A DNA stretch of 64,000 nucleotides from Pseudochryseolinea flava (GTDB lineage Bacteria > Bacteroidota > Bacteroidia > Cytophagales > Cyclobacteriaceae): contig NZ_QMFY01000019.1 of NCBI RefSeq assembly GCF_003286915.1, positions 26,372 through 90,371 of the forward strand, in the 5' to 3' direction. Position numbers and translations under genes: made by a program. Below, one piece after another: positions 54,163 through 63,949 of the stretch (position 1 is the stretch's first letter; each line of letters opens with the position of its first letter). A model generated the notes under the pieces. The model worked only from the letters and a program-made list of their open reading frames with translations. It did no database searches and had not been told where the DNA came from.

Positions 54163-54678
54163 ATGAGCCTTACGTTTTCAAAAGCGGACTCTAAAGCTGA
54201 GACTTTCAACAAAGTGCAGCAATACCTCGACAGCCTTGGGCTGAAGGTCGTTGCAAAGGATTTCGAAAGACCATGGGGCGGTTTTTTCGTTATTGATGAG
54301 ACTCAAGCGCAGGAATTTGCTAAAAATTTCTTCCCAGGCATTAATGTGAGTGACCTGAAGATTAGTGGAAAATTGAGTCCAAAGATTTTGATGGTGCAGC
54401 CTGAGCGCAGATTGTCATGGCAGTATCACCACCGTCGTGCGGAAATCTGGAAGCTCGTTGCTGGTGAAGCTGGAATCGTTCGCAGCGACACGGATGAAGA
54501 AGGTGCAGTCGAAAAATTGACCATCGGAGAAATTATTAGACTTCGTCAAGGACAGCGTCATCGTTTGATTGGCCTTGCTGGCTGGGGGATGATTTCAGAA
54601 ATTTGGCAACATACAGATGCATCACGTCCGTCGGATGAAGATGATATCGTGCGTGTTCAAGATGATTTCGGCAGATAG
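54163..54678 (+). CDS. Cupin-type mannose-6-phosphate isomerase-like protein
   Basis: 171 residues. ERPWGGFFVIDETQAQEF (about 40-57) and the cupin core KILMVQPERRLSWQYHHRRAE (about 69-90, His-His metal ligands) with GEIIRLRQGQRHRLIGLAG match the small type II isomerase/phosphoheptose-isomerase-labelled cupins of Bacteroidota. It is likely to convert mannose-6-phosphate to fructose-6-phosphate. Being next to a mannanase supports that; the precise substrate is inferred. Confidence 0.85.
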   Translation: MSLTFSKADSKAETFNKVQQYLDSLGLKVVAKDFERPWGGFFVIDETQAQEFAKNFFPGINVSDLKISGKLSPKILMVQPERRLSWQYHHRRAEIWKLVAGEAGIVRSDTDEEGAVEKLTIGEIIRLRQGQRHRLIGLAGWGMISEIWQHTDASRPSDEDDIVRVQDDFGR

Positions 54679-54694
54679 GAAAGTGCTGGTACGA

Positions 54695-54750
54695 CGGCGT
54701 ACTCATGGATTTTTGCTAAATGCATTTAGCCATTTTCGCGCAGTACGCCG
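54695..54750. repeat. Nested palindrome after the cupin gene
   Basis: CGGCGTACT (54695-54703) pairs with AGTACGCCG (54742-54750). Centred inside it is a perfect 16-base palindrome GCTAAATGCATTTAGC (54715-54730). No T tract follows. Further imperfect GGC..ACGCC repeats run to about 54825. Confidence 0.7.
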
Positions 54751-54926
54751 ATGTACCGCTTCCGATCCCCGTTATTGCAATCGCCTCTGGCATAACGCCA
54801 ACCGGGCGTCGTGACATTACGCCGCATCTTTCATGACAAACACATGTATTGAGGAATTCCCGCACCGATCTTTCTGGAAAAGTAAGGGTATACATTTTTT
54901 TGTGTTGATCGCCTAAGCTACTAATC

Positions 54927-55274
54927 ATGGAACAAATCGGCTCAATTACCGCAAGCGTCCAAACTGCCGCCTACAACGAAATTGTAGATGTCCTACGCCA
55001 CAATAGAAATGATATTATTAAAGACTTTCTGGATGAAAGAAATATCCGGTCTTATTACGCGGATCGATATCATCTGAATGATGTTGAATCTCCCAAAGTG
55101 ATTGCTATCCGTGATGAGCTCAAATTGATGTTAGACACGCCGTTGGATCTTGAGCATTATTCGATATTAGTCGATCAAATAAAACAGGCCGGAGTGTCTG
55201 TTCATCATGTAGACATCAACCCCGACCTGTTCTTTAAGGAAATTCAGAAAATATTTCTGAAATACATGTTTTGA
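54927..55274 (+). CDS. Protein of unknown function
   Basis: 115 residues, soluble, mostly helical: MEQIGSITASVQTAAYNEIV, DVLRHNRNDIIKDFLDERNI, SYYADRYHLN, ELKLMLDTPLDLEHYSILVD, ending in FFKEIQKIFLKYMF. It has no signal, no Cys and no motif I recognise. Codon use resembles its neighbours and the stop abuts the convergent GH5 stop, so it looks real. No function proposed. Confidence 0.65.
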   Translation: MEQIGSITASVQTAAYNEIVDVLRHNRNDIIKDFLDERNIRSYYADRYHLNDVESPKVIAIRDELKLMLDTPLDLEHYSILVDQIKQAGVSVHHVDINPDLFFKEIQKIFLKYMF

Positions 55275-58085
55275 TTATTTGTCTTTCGTCAAAATCACTT
55301 TACTTCTAAATGTCTTCCCATTCATGCTGAATTCTACGATGTACAGTCCAGCGGAAAGGTCTGCTACATTTTGTCTTGTAAAATTTTCATAAGACAACTG
55401 TTCCAGATTCCGCACGGAAGTGCCTGCGATAGATCTGATGATTAGCGAATTCTTCAGGCTGTATGCTTCTTTCGGGAAATCTATATACAGTTCGCCTGAT
55501 GTTGGATTCGGAAATAGATTCAATGAACCTGTTTTTTCTTCGTTGCTACTAATGACATCAGGCTCCCCGAATTCGTACCAGTTCAAGTTAAATTCAGGTT
55601 GTAGTACACTGACACGGAGTATACTTGTTCCCGCTTCAAGATCCATCATAGCATTTACAGTTGTCCACGATTGCCATCCCCCGGTAACGGGCATGTTTAC
55701 GGTTACGCTATTTAGCTCAGCTCCGGTAGAATTATGTTGCGTAAACTTTAATTTTCCCGCAGCGCCATTGCTAGCAACGCGAACTTTTAACGGGTAGTGG
55801 CCAGTCTCTGCAACACGTATTCTATATTCAACATAGTCGTTTACGTTTGTGTAGCCCAAATTTTGACCACCGCCTGTGTCAGTCGTCGTTTCGAGTTGTA
55901 ATCCGTTATTTACCGTGAATCGCTCAGCTTCAATTCGTGTCGGTATTGCAAAATGAAAAGGCAGAGCGTTGGTAATCGAAAGGTCGGTGAAATGATTTAA
56001 CAACTTTGCATCTTCTGATTTCACAACATCGCTATTATAACTCACACGCAAATTGTCGGCATCCGTGAAAGTTTGATCGAGTGTAATTTTGATACGGTTA
56101 TTTCCTACGTCGGTTATGGATTGAATTGTTGCTGTGTTGCCATTGATTTTTACCGTAAATCCTGTTCCATTAGTGAGCGTAGACGCATCAACTTTTTTAT
56201 TTAGCGTTAACGTAATGGAATTTCCAAGGGTATTGTCGGACTCGCCAGTGAGTGCGAGGAAAGCGACGTCGCTTACTTTTTTGCTTAACACAAATTTCAA
56301 GAAGCTCAGGTTTGCGCCGCCTTTAATAAACTTGAGTCTTATTTTCTGAAAGCCTTCAGGAAGAATGATATCAGAAATTGTTGCGTCTTGATAAGTTGAA
56401 TATCCTCCTGTACTTGGTAGTGTGATAACGCTAGAACTTACATTACCATTTGTGGTGAGTTGAATTTGTGAGTTGCCAGATGCTGCAGCATAACGGATAA
56501 CAACGTTGTAACCTGCGTTTGAGTCAACATCAATAGTGTATTGCATCCATTCGCCATCTTCTGTCCAGCCGATGTTGTAACCGTTTGCGTCAGCATGCTT
56601 GTCGTCCGTGGGTTGAATATCAACACCATCATTTCTATACGCCCAGCCAGTATTCCATGCTGTGTACGTTTGCGTAGCGACATGATAGTTCGCCGTATCT
56701 TTATCGGCATATGCGAAATTATTTCTACCAAGATCAAAATCCGTAGCAGGAACAACGCCTGGTGCCACGTGGTGTGTGTAGGGAATGGTTGCTGTTGTGT
56801 TCACTTGACGAATCATTGCATCAGCAATATCTTTTCGATAAAGCGTGTTATCGATTTTTAATCCTTCCGCCAATTCCATCAACGATGCTTTTGCTACGGC
56901 GACAGAAGGTTTCCCTGAACCCGTCTGCCAATACGATAGCAACGCAGAATAGCCGCTCTTTTTTTCTACTGAAAAGGAACTGTTCACGCCACCTACTTTT
57001 TTCAATGGCCACCACGACCAACCGATATGGTTTTCCTCGAGAAGTTTGATGGCGTTGGTAAACCACGTATTTGAGTTTTCACCGCTTTCGCCCATCCAAA
57101 GCGGAACGTCTTGCGCATCGCGAAGGTTGAGCAGTCCTTGGATAGAACCTTGATCATTGTAGTTCCAATACTTATGGAAACTGGCAGCTATGTTTTCATC
57201 CCAACGCGGCCATAAGCCATTGTGATTATTCGCCCAGCAATTGCCTTCAATGAAGATGAGGTGATTGGCATCTACTTCTCTGATGGCATTCGTGATGGCG
57301 ATGAGTAAAGTTCGAAGTGGAACGTTTGTCGATTCATTGCAGCCATTAATGTTATCGCCGGTAAACGCCCAGTTCGTTTCGTTGATCAGGTCGTAACCGC
57401 CAATCCATTTTTTTGTAGCGTAGCGTTCAGCCAATTTTTTCCAGAGGGCAATGGTCTTTTGTTTGTTAGCTTCACTTTCCCAGAGCGACGGTTTGTCTTT
57501 ATCGTAGTCAGAAATTCCAGCGTCTTTTCCTTGTCCGCCAGGTGCGGCATGAAGATCGAGGATCAAATACATTTCATTTTTTTCGCACCACTGCAGGAGT
57601 TTGTCTGTCAGTTCGAAACCTTTTGTTAGCCATGTGTTCTGGCCAGCTACTGGCTCTGCTTCGATGGGAAGTGTATACAGGTTGTAATGCATGGGAAGGC
57701 GCACGGAGTTAAATCCCCATGCTGCAAGTGAATCGATGTCGCGTTCCGTTACGTGATTGGCAAGCCAAGCATCATAAAATTCAACGGTGTTCGCTTCGCC
57801 GACAACATCGACAATGCGTTCGCGAATTTCGTGTTGCGGGTTTGCAAACGCACTTGTTTCAAGCATGTATCCTTCTTGGAGCATCCATCCCCCCAGTCCC
57901 ATACCGCGCAAGATGATCTCTTTACCATCACCATCGACAATTTTCTTTCCGCTACGGTGCAAGTATTGACCGTTTGATATTAGCGGAAATGAAAACAACA
58001 TGGTGAGTGTAAAAATGATACTAAAAGTAGAACAGGTCGGTGTTTTCAGGCAATGCCCTGAGGAAATCGGTAAAGGTTTCTTCAT
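55275..58085 (-). CDS. GH5 endoglucanase-like enzyme with two CBM6-like domains and T9SS tail
   Basis: 936 residues with a signal peptide (ends ISNGQ, about 40). The GH5 domain (about 45-410) has Glu236 in YDLINETNW as acid/base and Glu333 in LWMGESGENS as nucleophile. CBM6-like domains lie at about 450-615 (GYNIGWTEDGEWMQYTIDVD) and 725-850 (RIEAERFTVNNGLQLETTTD). A Big/SwmB-like module lies between them (about 620-715). The tail FPNPTSGELYIDF ... SAGLYIVEFSMNGKTFRSKV is a T9SS sorting domain. It probably hydrolyses beta-glucan or mannan at the cell surface. Divergent from the sensor gene. Confidence 0.9.
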   Translation of the reverse strand: MKKPLPISSGHCLKTPTCSTFSIIFTLTMLFSFPLISNGQYLHRSGKKIVDGDGKEIILRGMGLGGWMLQEGYMLETSAFANPQHEIRERIVDVVGEANTVEFYDAWLANHVTERDIDSLAAWGFNSVRLPMHYNLYTLPIEAEPVAGQNTWLTKGFELTDKLLQWCEKNEMYLILDLHAAPGGQGKDAGISDYDKDKPSLWESEANKQKTIALWKKLAERYATKKWIGGYDLINETNWAFTGDNINGCNESTNVPLRTLLIAITNAIREVDANHLIFIEGNCWANNHNGLWPRWDENIAASFHKYWNYNDQGSIQGLLNLRDAQDVPLWMGESGENSNTWFTNAIKLLEENHIGWSWWPLKKVGGVNSSFSVEKKSGYSALLSYWQTGSGKPSVAVAKASLMELAEGLKIDNTLYRKDIADAMIRQVNTTATIPYTHHVAPGVVPATDFDLGRNNFAYADKDTANYHVATQTYTAWNTGWAYRNDGVDIQPTDDKHADANGYNIGWTEDGEWMQYTIDVDSNAGYNVVIRYAAASGNSQIQLTTNGNVSSSVITLPSTGGYSTYQDATISDIILPEGFQKIRLKFIKGGANLSFLKFVLSKKVSDVAFLALTGESDNTLGNSITLTLNKKVDASTLTNGTGFTVKINGNTATIQSITDVGNNRIKITLDQTFTDADNLRVSYNSDVVKSEDAKLLNHFTDLSITNALPFHFAIPTRIEAERFTVNNGLQLETTTDTGGGQNLGYTNVNDYVEYRIRVAETGHYPLKVRVASNGAAGKLKFTQHNSTGAELNSVTVNMPVTGGWQSWTTVNAMMDLEAGTSILRVSVLQPEFNLNWYEFGEPDVISSNEEKTGSLNLFPNPTSGELYIDFPKEAYSLKNSLIIRSIAGTSVRNLEQLSYENFTRQNVADLSAGLYIVEFSMNGKTFRSKVILTKDK

Positions 58086-58262
58086 TGATAAATGGATTAG
58101 GTTGGTATGGTTTCAATCGATTCCGAATACCAAGTATATCCTTTGATTTGCTTAATATTACAAACGATAAATACATCTAATATACTTCACCAAAAAACGG
58201 GTCATACGCCTTAGGTACTTCAGGCACCTAGTTCGTATTGATAGTCAATAATTTAAGAAGCG

Positions 58263-61256
58263 ATGAGTCTGAACAGAGCGACGGCAAATACAATGATGCC
58301 CTGGAGCCTAATGTTTTTATTGTTTGCGATGATTTTTTTGCGGTTCGATGGTGCGGCCCGTACAAATGTTCAAGATACGTCGCGCATTCAAGGCACGCCT
58401 AGGATTACACATTACTCCAAAAAAGAATTCAATAGCGATTCACAATTCTGGACGATGTGCCAGGATAATGAAGGCGTACTCTATTTCGGAAATAACGACG
58501 GTGCACAAATCTTTGATGGCGAGCAGTGGCGTGGTGTTAATCTTCCGAACAATTCCTCCATACGCAGCCTGATGGTAAGTTTCGAGGGCAAAATATTCGC
58601 CGGAGGTTTTAATGAATTAGGAACAATCTCACGCGACGAATTTGGGAAGTATCAATACACCTCGTTAATCAACTTGTTACGATCTGAAGATAGAAACATT
58701 GAAAATGTCTGGCAGATCCATGAGGTTCAGGGTCATATTGTATTTCGAACCTATAGCATGTTGATTGCGATTGCTAATAATAAAGCAATAACATTGCCGT
58801 CGGCGAGTAAATTTAGCTACAGCACGGTTATACAAGATAGACTTTACGCTACCGATAGCGAAGGATTGAAAAGCGTGGATCTTAATTCGCTCGATGTTTC
58901 TTTGCTTGTTCGATCGAACGAAATTAATGGCGAAGAGATTGTGTCTCTACTTCCAGGAATTCAGCAGGATGAATTACTCATTATCACGAAGCCGGGATCA
59001 TTTTACCGATACCAGATCAACACGCGCCGTCTTGCGTTTTGGAAAAAGGTGATACCCATATCGTCAACGAATTTAATCACCTGTGCAATCAAAGCATCAA
59101 CAGGAAATTACTATCTCGGTACATTGGGGAAAAAAGTAATTTCGTTAGACGGCGCAGGCATGCTGAACAATACCGAAGCATTTTACAACTTGCAGGACAA
59201 CACCGTTCTGAATCTTTTCGAAAGTATTGAAGGAAATATTTGGGTGTTGTTAAACAATGGTTTGGATTGTATTGACGTGAAAGCGCCTGTAACCACGTTG
59301 TTTGAGAACGCATCGATTTATGACGCAACCTTGAAAGATGATAGGATTTACTTGGCGACCAATCAGGGTATTTTCATCTCGCGCGGTATCGAAAAAAATC
59401 CGCTGCTTACAACTTCTGATTTTGAGAAAATTGCCGGACTTGATGGACAAGGTTGGTCGTTTCAATATTATGAAGGTCACGTAGTGGCTAGTCACGATCG
59501 CGGCGTTTTTGTTATCAAAGGGAAAACATTTTACAAAGTTGGTGATGTAAGAGGCGTGTGGAAAATACTGAAGGTTACTGAGCGAAATAATTACTATTTG
59601 GTATGTACTTACGAAGGACTTTGGTTAATGACCTATGATGCAAAACGTGGGTTTGAAATCAAACATAAGCTTGAGGGTTTTATCGAATCAAGTCGAGATA
59701 TTGTAGAGAGCGATGATGCTGGTATTTTTTGGGTGTGCCACGGCTATAAGGGTGTGTTTCGAATCAAGATTGATGGGCAGTATAAGCGCATCTTAAGTGT
59801 TGAACACTATAAAGATCAGAATGGGCTTCCTTCGCCATTTAATGTAAACGTCTTTCGGTGGAATCGCGAAATCGTCTTTACCACTAATCAAGGTATTTTC
59901 ACCTACAACGCCCCTGAAAATAAATTTAAGCCTCATGTTTTTTTGACCAGGGTTTTTGGTACGAAACTTAACGTTCGAAAAATTTTACAATACGGCGATA
60001 AAACTTGGTTTGCGCACGACAACGAGGTTGGATATTTTATCTCGAACGACGAAGATCCAAAGCTGCAAAAAGGATTGTTTCTACAATTGAAGGGGTCGTT
60101 TAATGAAAGTATGGAATGCATCGCTCCCGTTGACGCCAATACCGTGTTAATGGGGACAAACACGGGTTTGTATGCCTTCGACTTGAATTATGACGCCGCG
60201 AGGAGGCCTGCTAAAACTGTCATCAATGCTGTGCGTTATAGATCAGATACAGGACCAATTTTTTGCACGCTTGCGACGGATTCCCAGAACAGTCAGAAAC
60301 TTCCATACAAAACGAGTGGCGTCACACTAGATTTTTCGGCGCCTGGATTTCAAGATCGTCTGAATGTGCAGTATAGTTATTTATTGGAAAATGTCGACGA
60401 TAAATGGTCGGAGTGGCAAGATGAGGCAACGAAAGAGTATAGTATGTTGGCGCCAGGGAGATACGTGTTTCGTGTGAAGGCACGCAGCTTACTGGGTGAG
60501 AGCGCTGCGGAGGCAAAATATTTTCTCGAAATTCTTCCGGTATGGTATCAAACGACCTGGGCTTATATTTTTTATTTAATACTTGGTGGACTGGCCATTT
60601 TCCTGATTGTGGGTTGGGTGCGACGCAAGATCCGTCGTGAGCGCGAAAAGACACGGGCGGAAGAACACGAGAAAAGAAAAGTGCTGGAGCTTGAGCTTGA
60701 GCGATTTAAGCTGGAACAGGAAAAAGAAGAGATTAAGAAAGACAAAGATTTACTCGAAGAGGATGTTATTCACAAAAGCAAGGAGCTTGCAAACTACACC
60801 ATGCTGTTGGTTAAAAAACGCGAGTTACTGGCAGACATTCAGGATGAGCTCAAGGATATTAAGGAGGCGGTGAAGAATGATACGTCCCGTCACAAACTTC
60901 GGGAGCTTGTCAAAAAGATAAATTTCAATTTGGCTGATGAGGAGCATTTACAAGTTTTTGAGTCCAATTTTGAACGTGTTCACCATGAATTTTTTGCGGA
61001 ATTAAAAACAAGTTTTCCTGATTTAAGCCAAAAGGAACTTCGTCTCTGTGCTTTTGTGCGTATGAATCTCACGAACAAAGAAATTGCTTCCATACTCAAT
61101 ATTTCTGTTCGCGGCGTTGAGACTGCCCGCTATCGACTTCGGAAGCGACTTAGTTTAAATCATGAGGAAGATATGGCCGGTTTTCTTGACAAATTGTCGT
61201 CGTCATCAGCAGATTCTCATGGCTTTGATGGCGATGAAAAGGATTTGCAGATGTAA
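58263..61256 (+). CDS. Membrane sensor-regulator: propeller, triple-tyrosine domain and LuxR-type HTH
   Basis: 997 residues. After a signal/anchor (about 12-28) comes a beta-propeller of two-component-regulator type (about 50-660, WTMCQDNEGVLYFGNNDGAQ and similar). A triple-tyrosine domain follows (about 690-757, YSYLLENVDDKWSEWQD). One helix (about 764-786) leads to a charged coiled coil (790-890) and a C-terminal HTH (about 921-965, LSQKELRLCAFVRMNLTNKE, IASILNISVRGVETARYRLR). There is no kinase or receiver domain, so ligand binding outside probably acts directly on DNA binding. It lies between GH5 and GH3 genes and likely regulates them. Confidence 0.9.
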   Translation: MSLNRATANTMMPWSLMFLLFAMIFLRFDGAARTNVQDTSRIQGTPRITHYSKKEFNSDSQFWTMCQDNEGVLYFGNNDGAQIFDGEQWRGVNLPNNSSIRSLMVSFEGKIFAGGFNELGTISRDEFGKYQYTSLINLLRSEDRNIENVWQIHEVQGHIVFRTYSMLIAIANNKAITLPSASKFSYSTVIQDRLYATDSEGLKSVDLNSLDVSLLVRSNEINGEEIVSLLPGIQQDELLIITKPGSFYRYQINTRRLAFWKKVIPISSTNLITCAIKASTGNYYLGTLGKKVISLDGAGMLNNTEAFYNLQDNTVLNLFESIEGNIWVLLNNGLDCIDVKAPVTTLFENASIYDATLKDDRIYLATNQGIFISRGIEKNPLLTTSDFEKIAGLDGQGWSFQYYEGHVVASHDRGVFVIKGKTFYKVGDVRGVWKILKVTERNNYYLVCTYEGLWLMTYDAKRGFEIKHKLEGFIESSRDIVESDDAGIFWVCHGYKGVFRIKIDGQYKRILSVEHYKDQNGLPSPFNVNVFRWNREIVFTTNQGIFTYNAPENKFKPHVFLTRVFGTKLNVRKILQYGDKTWFAHDNEVGYFISNDEDPKLQKGLFLQLKGSFNESMECIAPVDANTVLMGTNTGLYAFDLNYDAARRPAKTVINAVRYRSDTGPIFCTLATDSQNSQKLPYKTSGVTLDFSAPGFQDRLNVQYSYLLENVDDKWSEWQDEATKEYSMLAPGRYVFRVKARSLLGESAAEAKYFLEILPVWYQTTWAYIFYLILGGLAIFLIVGWVRRKIRREREKTRAEEHEKRKVLELELERFKLEQEKEEIKKDKDLLEEDVIHKSKELANYTMLLVKKRELLADIQDELKDIKEAVKNDTSRHKLRELVKKINFNLADEEHLQVFESNFERVHHEFFAELKTSFPDLSQKELRLCAFVRMNLTNKEIASILNISVRGVETARYRLRKRLSLNHEEDMAGFLDKLSSSSADSHGFDGDEKDLQM

Positions 61257-61364
61257 CCGATGTTACGCGCCGTTATCAACTTGGTGGTGAGGCACAAAAA
61301 AAATCATATGACAGCATACCCATGGGGTGGCGTACTAATGATGTAGTATAATTTTCGCGTGTGG

Positions 61365-61372
61365 TACTTTTG
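61365..61372 (+). promoter_or_regulatory. Candidate -7 element for the GH3 gene
   Basis: TACTTTTG fits TAnnTTTG exactly, 118 bases before the GH3 ATG. No TTG is found at the expected distance upstream. It is the best box in the 234-base gap after the sensor gene. Confidence 0.35.
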
Positions 61373-61490
61373 CCGTAGTCGTTTTTCTCGGTTTCAATAG
61401 CGACACAATTTACTTTTACGACTCATTCTTCGAATTTACAGATCGTTTTTACCAAATATCAGCTAGACGCTAATAACCACAATTCATCCC

Positions 61491-63830
61491 ATGAAACGTT
61501 TTTATGTTACCGTCGCCCTCGTGGCGGCAGCAATTGTCTTCCCTTCTTCGATTCCTGTTCCTCATTCCGACACGACCAAAGTGAAGGTTGATGACCTGCT
61601 TTCTAAAATGACGTTGGAAGAGAAAGTCGGACAAATGGCACAGGTCACACTCGATGTCATTACGAAAGGCCCCAATGAGTATGTGAGCGACGAACCCGTC
61701 ACACTCGACCCGAATCTCGTACGGAAAGCGCTTCTTGAGTACAAGGTTGGATCGATTCTCAACACGGCCAATAACCGCGCACGCACACCTGAGAAATGGC
61801 ATGAACTCATCAGCCAACTTCAAGAAGTGGCGATGAAGGAATCCAGACTAAAAATTCCTGTGATTTATGGCGTTGATGCCAATCACGGAACAACTTATAC
61901 TGCAGGGGCAACGATGTTTCCACAGGAGATTGGCTTGGCCGCAACATTCAATAGAGCTATCGTGAAGCGTGGCTCGGAAATCTGCGCGTACGAAACACGC
62001 GCCTCATCCATTCCTTGGAATTTTTCACCCGTGCTCGATCTTGGCCGTGATCCTCGCTTTCCACGCATGTGGGAAACTTTCGGCGAAGATGTATACCTCG
62101 CATCGGAAATGGGCAAGCAAGTTATTGATGGCTATGAAGGCGATGATAATAATGTAAAGAATACAAAAAAGGTAGCCGCTACGGTGAAGCATTTTTTTGG
62201 ATACTCGGTACCCAACTCGGGAAAAGATCGCACACCCGTTTACATTTCTGAAATGGAACTTCGTGAGCGCCATCTTCCTTCGTTCAAAGCCGCCATTGAT
62301 GCCGGTGCACATTCACTGATGGTCAATTCTGGAATCATCAATGGTGTGCCAGTGCATGCAAACAAATATCTTCTTACAACTTTATTGAAGGAAGAGATTG
62401 GATTTAAAGGTGTAGTTGTTACAGACTGGGCTGATATCGAAAATCTTCATAACCGCGATAAAGTTGCTTCGTCTCATAAAGAAGCCGTGAAGCTAGCCAT
62501 TAACGCAGGTGTCGATATGTCGATGATCCCTTACAACTTTCGTTTTTGCGATTACCTTGTTGAGCTTGTGAAAGAAGGCGCTGTGCCAATGTCAAGGATC
62601 GACGATGCCGTTCGCAGAATTCTCACGCTAAAGTATGAACTCGGTTTGTTCGATAAACCAGTCACGAACTATAAGGACTATACAGAATTCGGTAGTGCAG
62701 CGTACGAAAAAGTTTCTTACGATGCAGCTGCAGAATCAATCACACTTTTGAAAAATAAGAATAACATTCTTCCCGTGAAGAAAGATGTGAAAGTGCTGGT
62801 AGCGGGACCAAATGCAAATTCAATGCGGTCACTGAATGGTGGTTGGTCATACTCCTGGCAAGGCGAAAAAGTTGAAGAGTTTGCAACGAAATACAATACC
62901 ATTTTAGAAGCCCTTCAGAAAGAGCTTGGAAAAGATAAAGTTGTGTTTGCGCAGGGTGTTGCTTACAACGAGCAAGGAAAATATTATGAGGAGAAAGATG
63001 TCGATATCGATGCTGCTGTAAAAGCTGCTGCCGGTGTTGACTATATCGTTCTTGCGCTTGGTGAAAATACTTACACTGAAAAACCTGGCGACTTGCATGA
63101 CCTTACGTTATCACTCAATCAAATCAACCTTGCTAAGGCGCTTGCAAAAACCGGTAAGCCAACAATCCTTGTGTTGAATGAAGGTCGTCCTCGTCTCATT
63201 CGCGACATTGAACAAGATATGGCTGCGGTGGTTCAATTGTATCTTCCAGGTAATTTTGGCGGAGATGCGCTTGCTGATATTCTTTTCGGTGATGTGAATC
63301 CAAGCGGAAAACTTCCATACACGTATCCGATGTATGCCAACACATTGGTAACGTATGATCACAAACCATCAGAAGAACAAGTGAAGATGGCTGGGATGTA
63401 TGACTATGCTTCAGACTTTGCTGTACAATACCCCTTCGGATTTGGTTTAAGCTACACAACATTCGAGTATTCCAATCTTCGTGTAAGCAAAACTTCTATC
63501 AACGCAAGCGAAGAACTTACCATTACCGTGAACGTGAAGAATACAGGAACGGTTGAAGGTAAAGAAGCTGTGCAGCTTTACATTTCTGACAAGTATGCTT
63601 CCGTAACGCCCGACATGAAAAGACTTCGTGGCTTCGAGAAAATTAACTTGAAAGCAGGTGAGTCCCGGGACGTAGTGTTTAAGATTACTGGCCGCGACAT
63701 TGCATTCGTTGCAACTGATCTACGCTGGACAGTTGAAGCTGGTGAGTTTGAAATCAACATTGACAAGCAGAAAGCCAACTTTAACGTAACGGAAACGAAA
63801 GCTTTTAACGAAGTGAAAACGCGCCTCTAG
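61491..63830 (+). CDS. Glycoside hydrolase family 3 beta-glucosidase
   Basis: 779 residues with a signal peptide (about 1-24). The GH3 N-terminal barrel (about 35-380) contains GVDANHGTTYTAGATMFPQE and the nucleophile Asp312 in GVVVTDWADIENLH. The C-terminal alpha/beta domain (about 400-640) has AESITLLKNKNNILPV. A fibronectin-III-like domain ends the protein (about 680-765, NTGTVEGKEAVQLYI). It resembles periplasmic BglX-type enzymes that release glucose from oligosaccharides. With the GH5 enzyme and the sensor it forms a beta-glucan or related utilisation group. Confidence 0.95.
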   Translation: MKRFYVTVALVAAAIVFPSSIPVPHSDTTKVKVDDLLSKMTLEEKVGQMAQVTLDVITKGPNEYVSDEPVTLDPNLVRKALLEYKVGSILNTANNRARTPEKWHELISQLQEVAMKESRLKIPVIYGVDANHGTTYTAGATMFPQEIGLAATFNRAIVKRGSEICAYETRASSIPWNFSPVLDLGRDPRFPRMWETFGEDVYLASEMGKQVIDGYEGDDNNVKNTKKVAATVKHFFGYSVPNSGKDRTPVYISEMELRERHLPSFKAAIDAGAHSLMVNSGIINGVPVHANKYLLTTLLKEEIGFKGVVVTDWADIENLHNRDKVASSHKEAVKLAINAGVDMSMIPYNFRFCDYLVELVKEGAVPMSRIDDAVRRILTLKYELGLFDKPVTNYKDYTEFGSAAYEKVSYDAAAESITLLKNKNNILPVKKDVKVLVAGPNANSMRSLNGGWSYSWQGEKVEEFATKYNTILEALQKELGKDKVVFAQGVAYNEQGKYYEEKDVDIDAAVKAAAGVDYIVLALGENTYTEKPGDLHDLTLSLNQINLAKALAKTGKPTILVLNEGRPRLIRDIEQDMAAVVQLYLPGNFGGDALADILFGDVNPSGKLPYTYPMYANTLVTYDHKPSEEQVKMAGMYDYASDFAVQYPFGFGLSYTTFEYSNLRVSKTSINASEELTITVNVKNTGTVEGKEAVQLYISDKYASVTPDMKRLRGFEKINLKAGESRDVVFKITGRDIAFVATDLRWTVEAGEFEINIDKQKANFNVTETKAFNEVKTRL

Positions 63831-63872
63831 CGTGTAGAACGCCTCGTTATTTTACGGGTCCCTAGTTTACAG

Positions 63873-63908
63873 GAAGAGGCTGTCTCAAAAGGGCAGCCTC
63901 TTCTTTTG
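63873..63908 (+). terminator. Terminator after the GH3 gene
   Basis: GAAGAGGCTG / CAGCCTCTTC, a perfect 10-base stem with an 11-base loop, is followed by TTTTG, 42 bases past the stop. Confidence 0.88.
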
Positions 63909-63917
63909 TGTATGGAT

Positions 63918-63949
63918 AAAAAAAAAGAAGAGAACGTGAGTCCTCTTCT
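63918..63949 (-). terminator. Terminator for a minus-strand gene beyond the right edge
   Basis: On the minus strand AGAAGAG-N10-CTCTTCT is followed by a run of nine T. It points left, so a convergent gene should end just to the right. The last 48 bases of the window show no recognisable coding end. Confidence 0.7.

Noticed and set aside
63873..63949. Insertion sequence end
   Set aside because: The hairpins resemble ends of some elements, but there is no transposase frame and they fit two back-to-back terminators.
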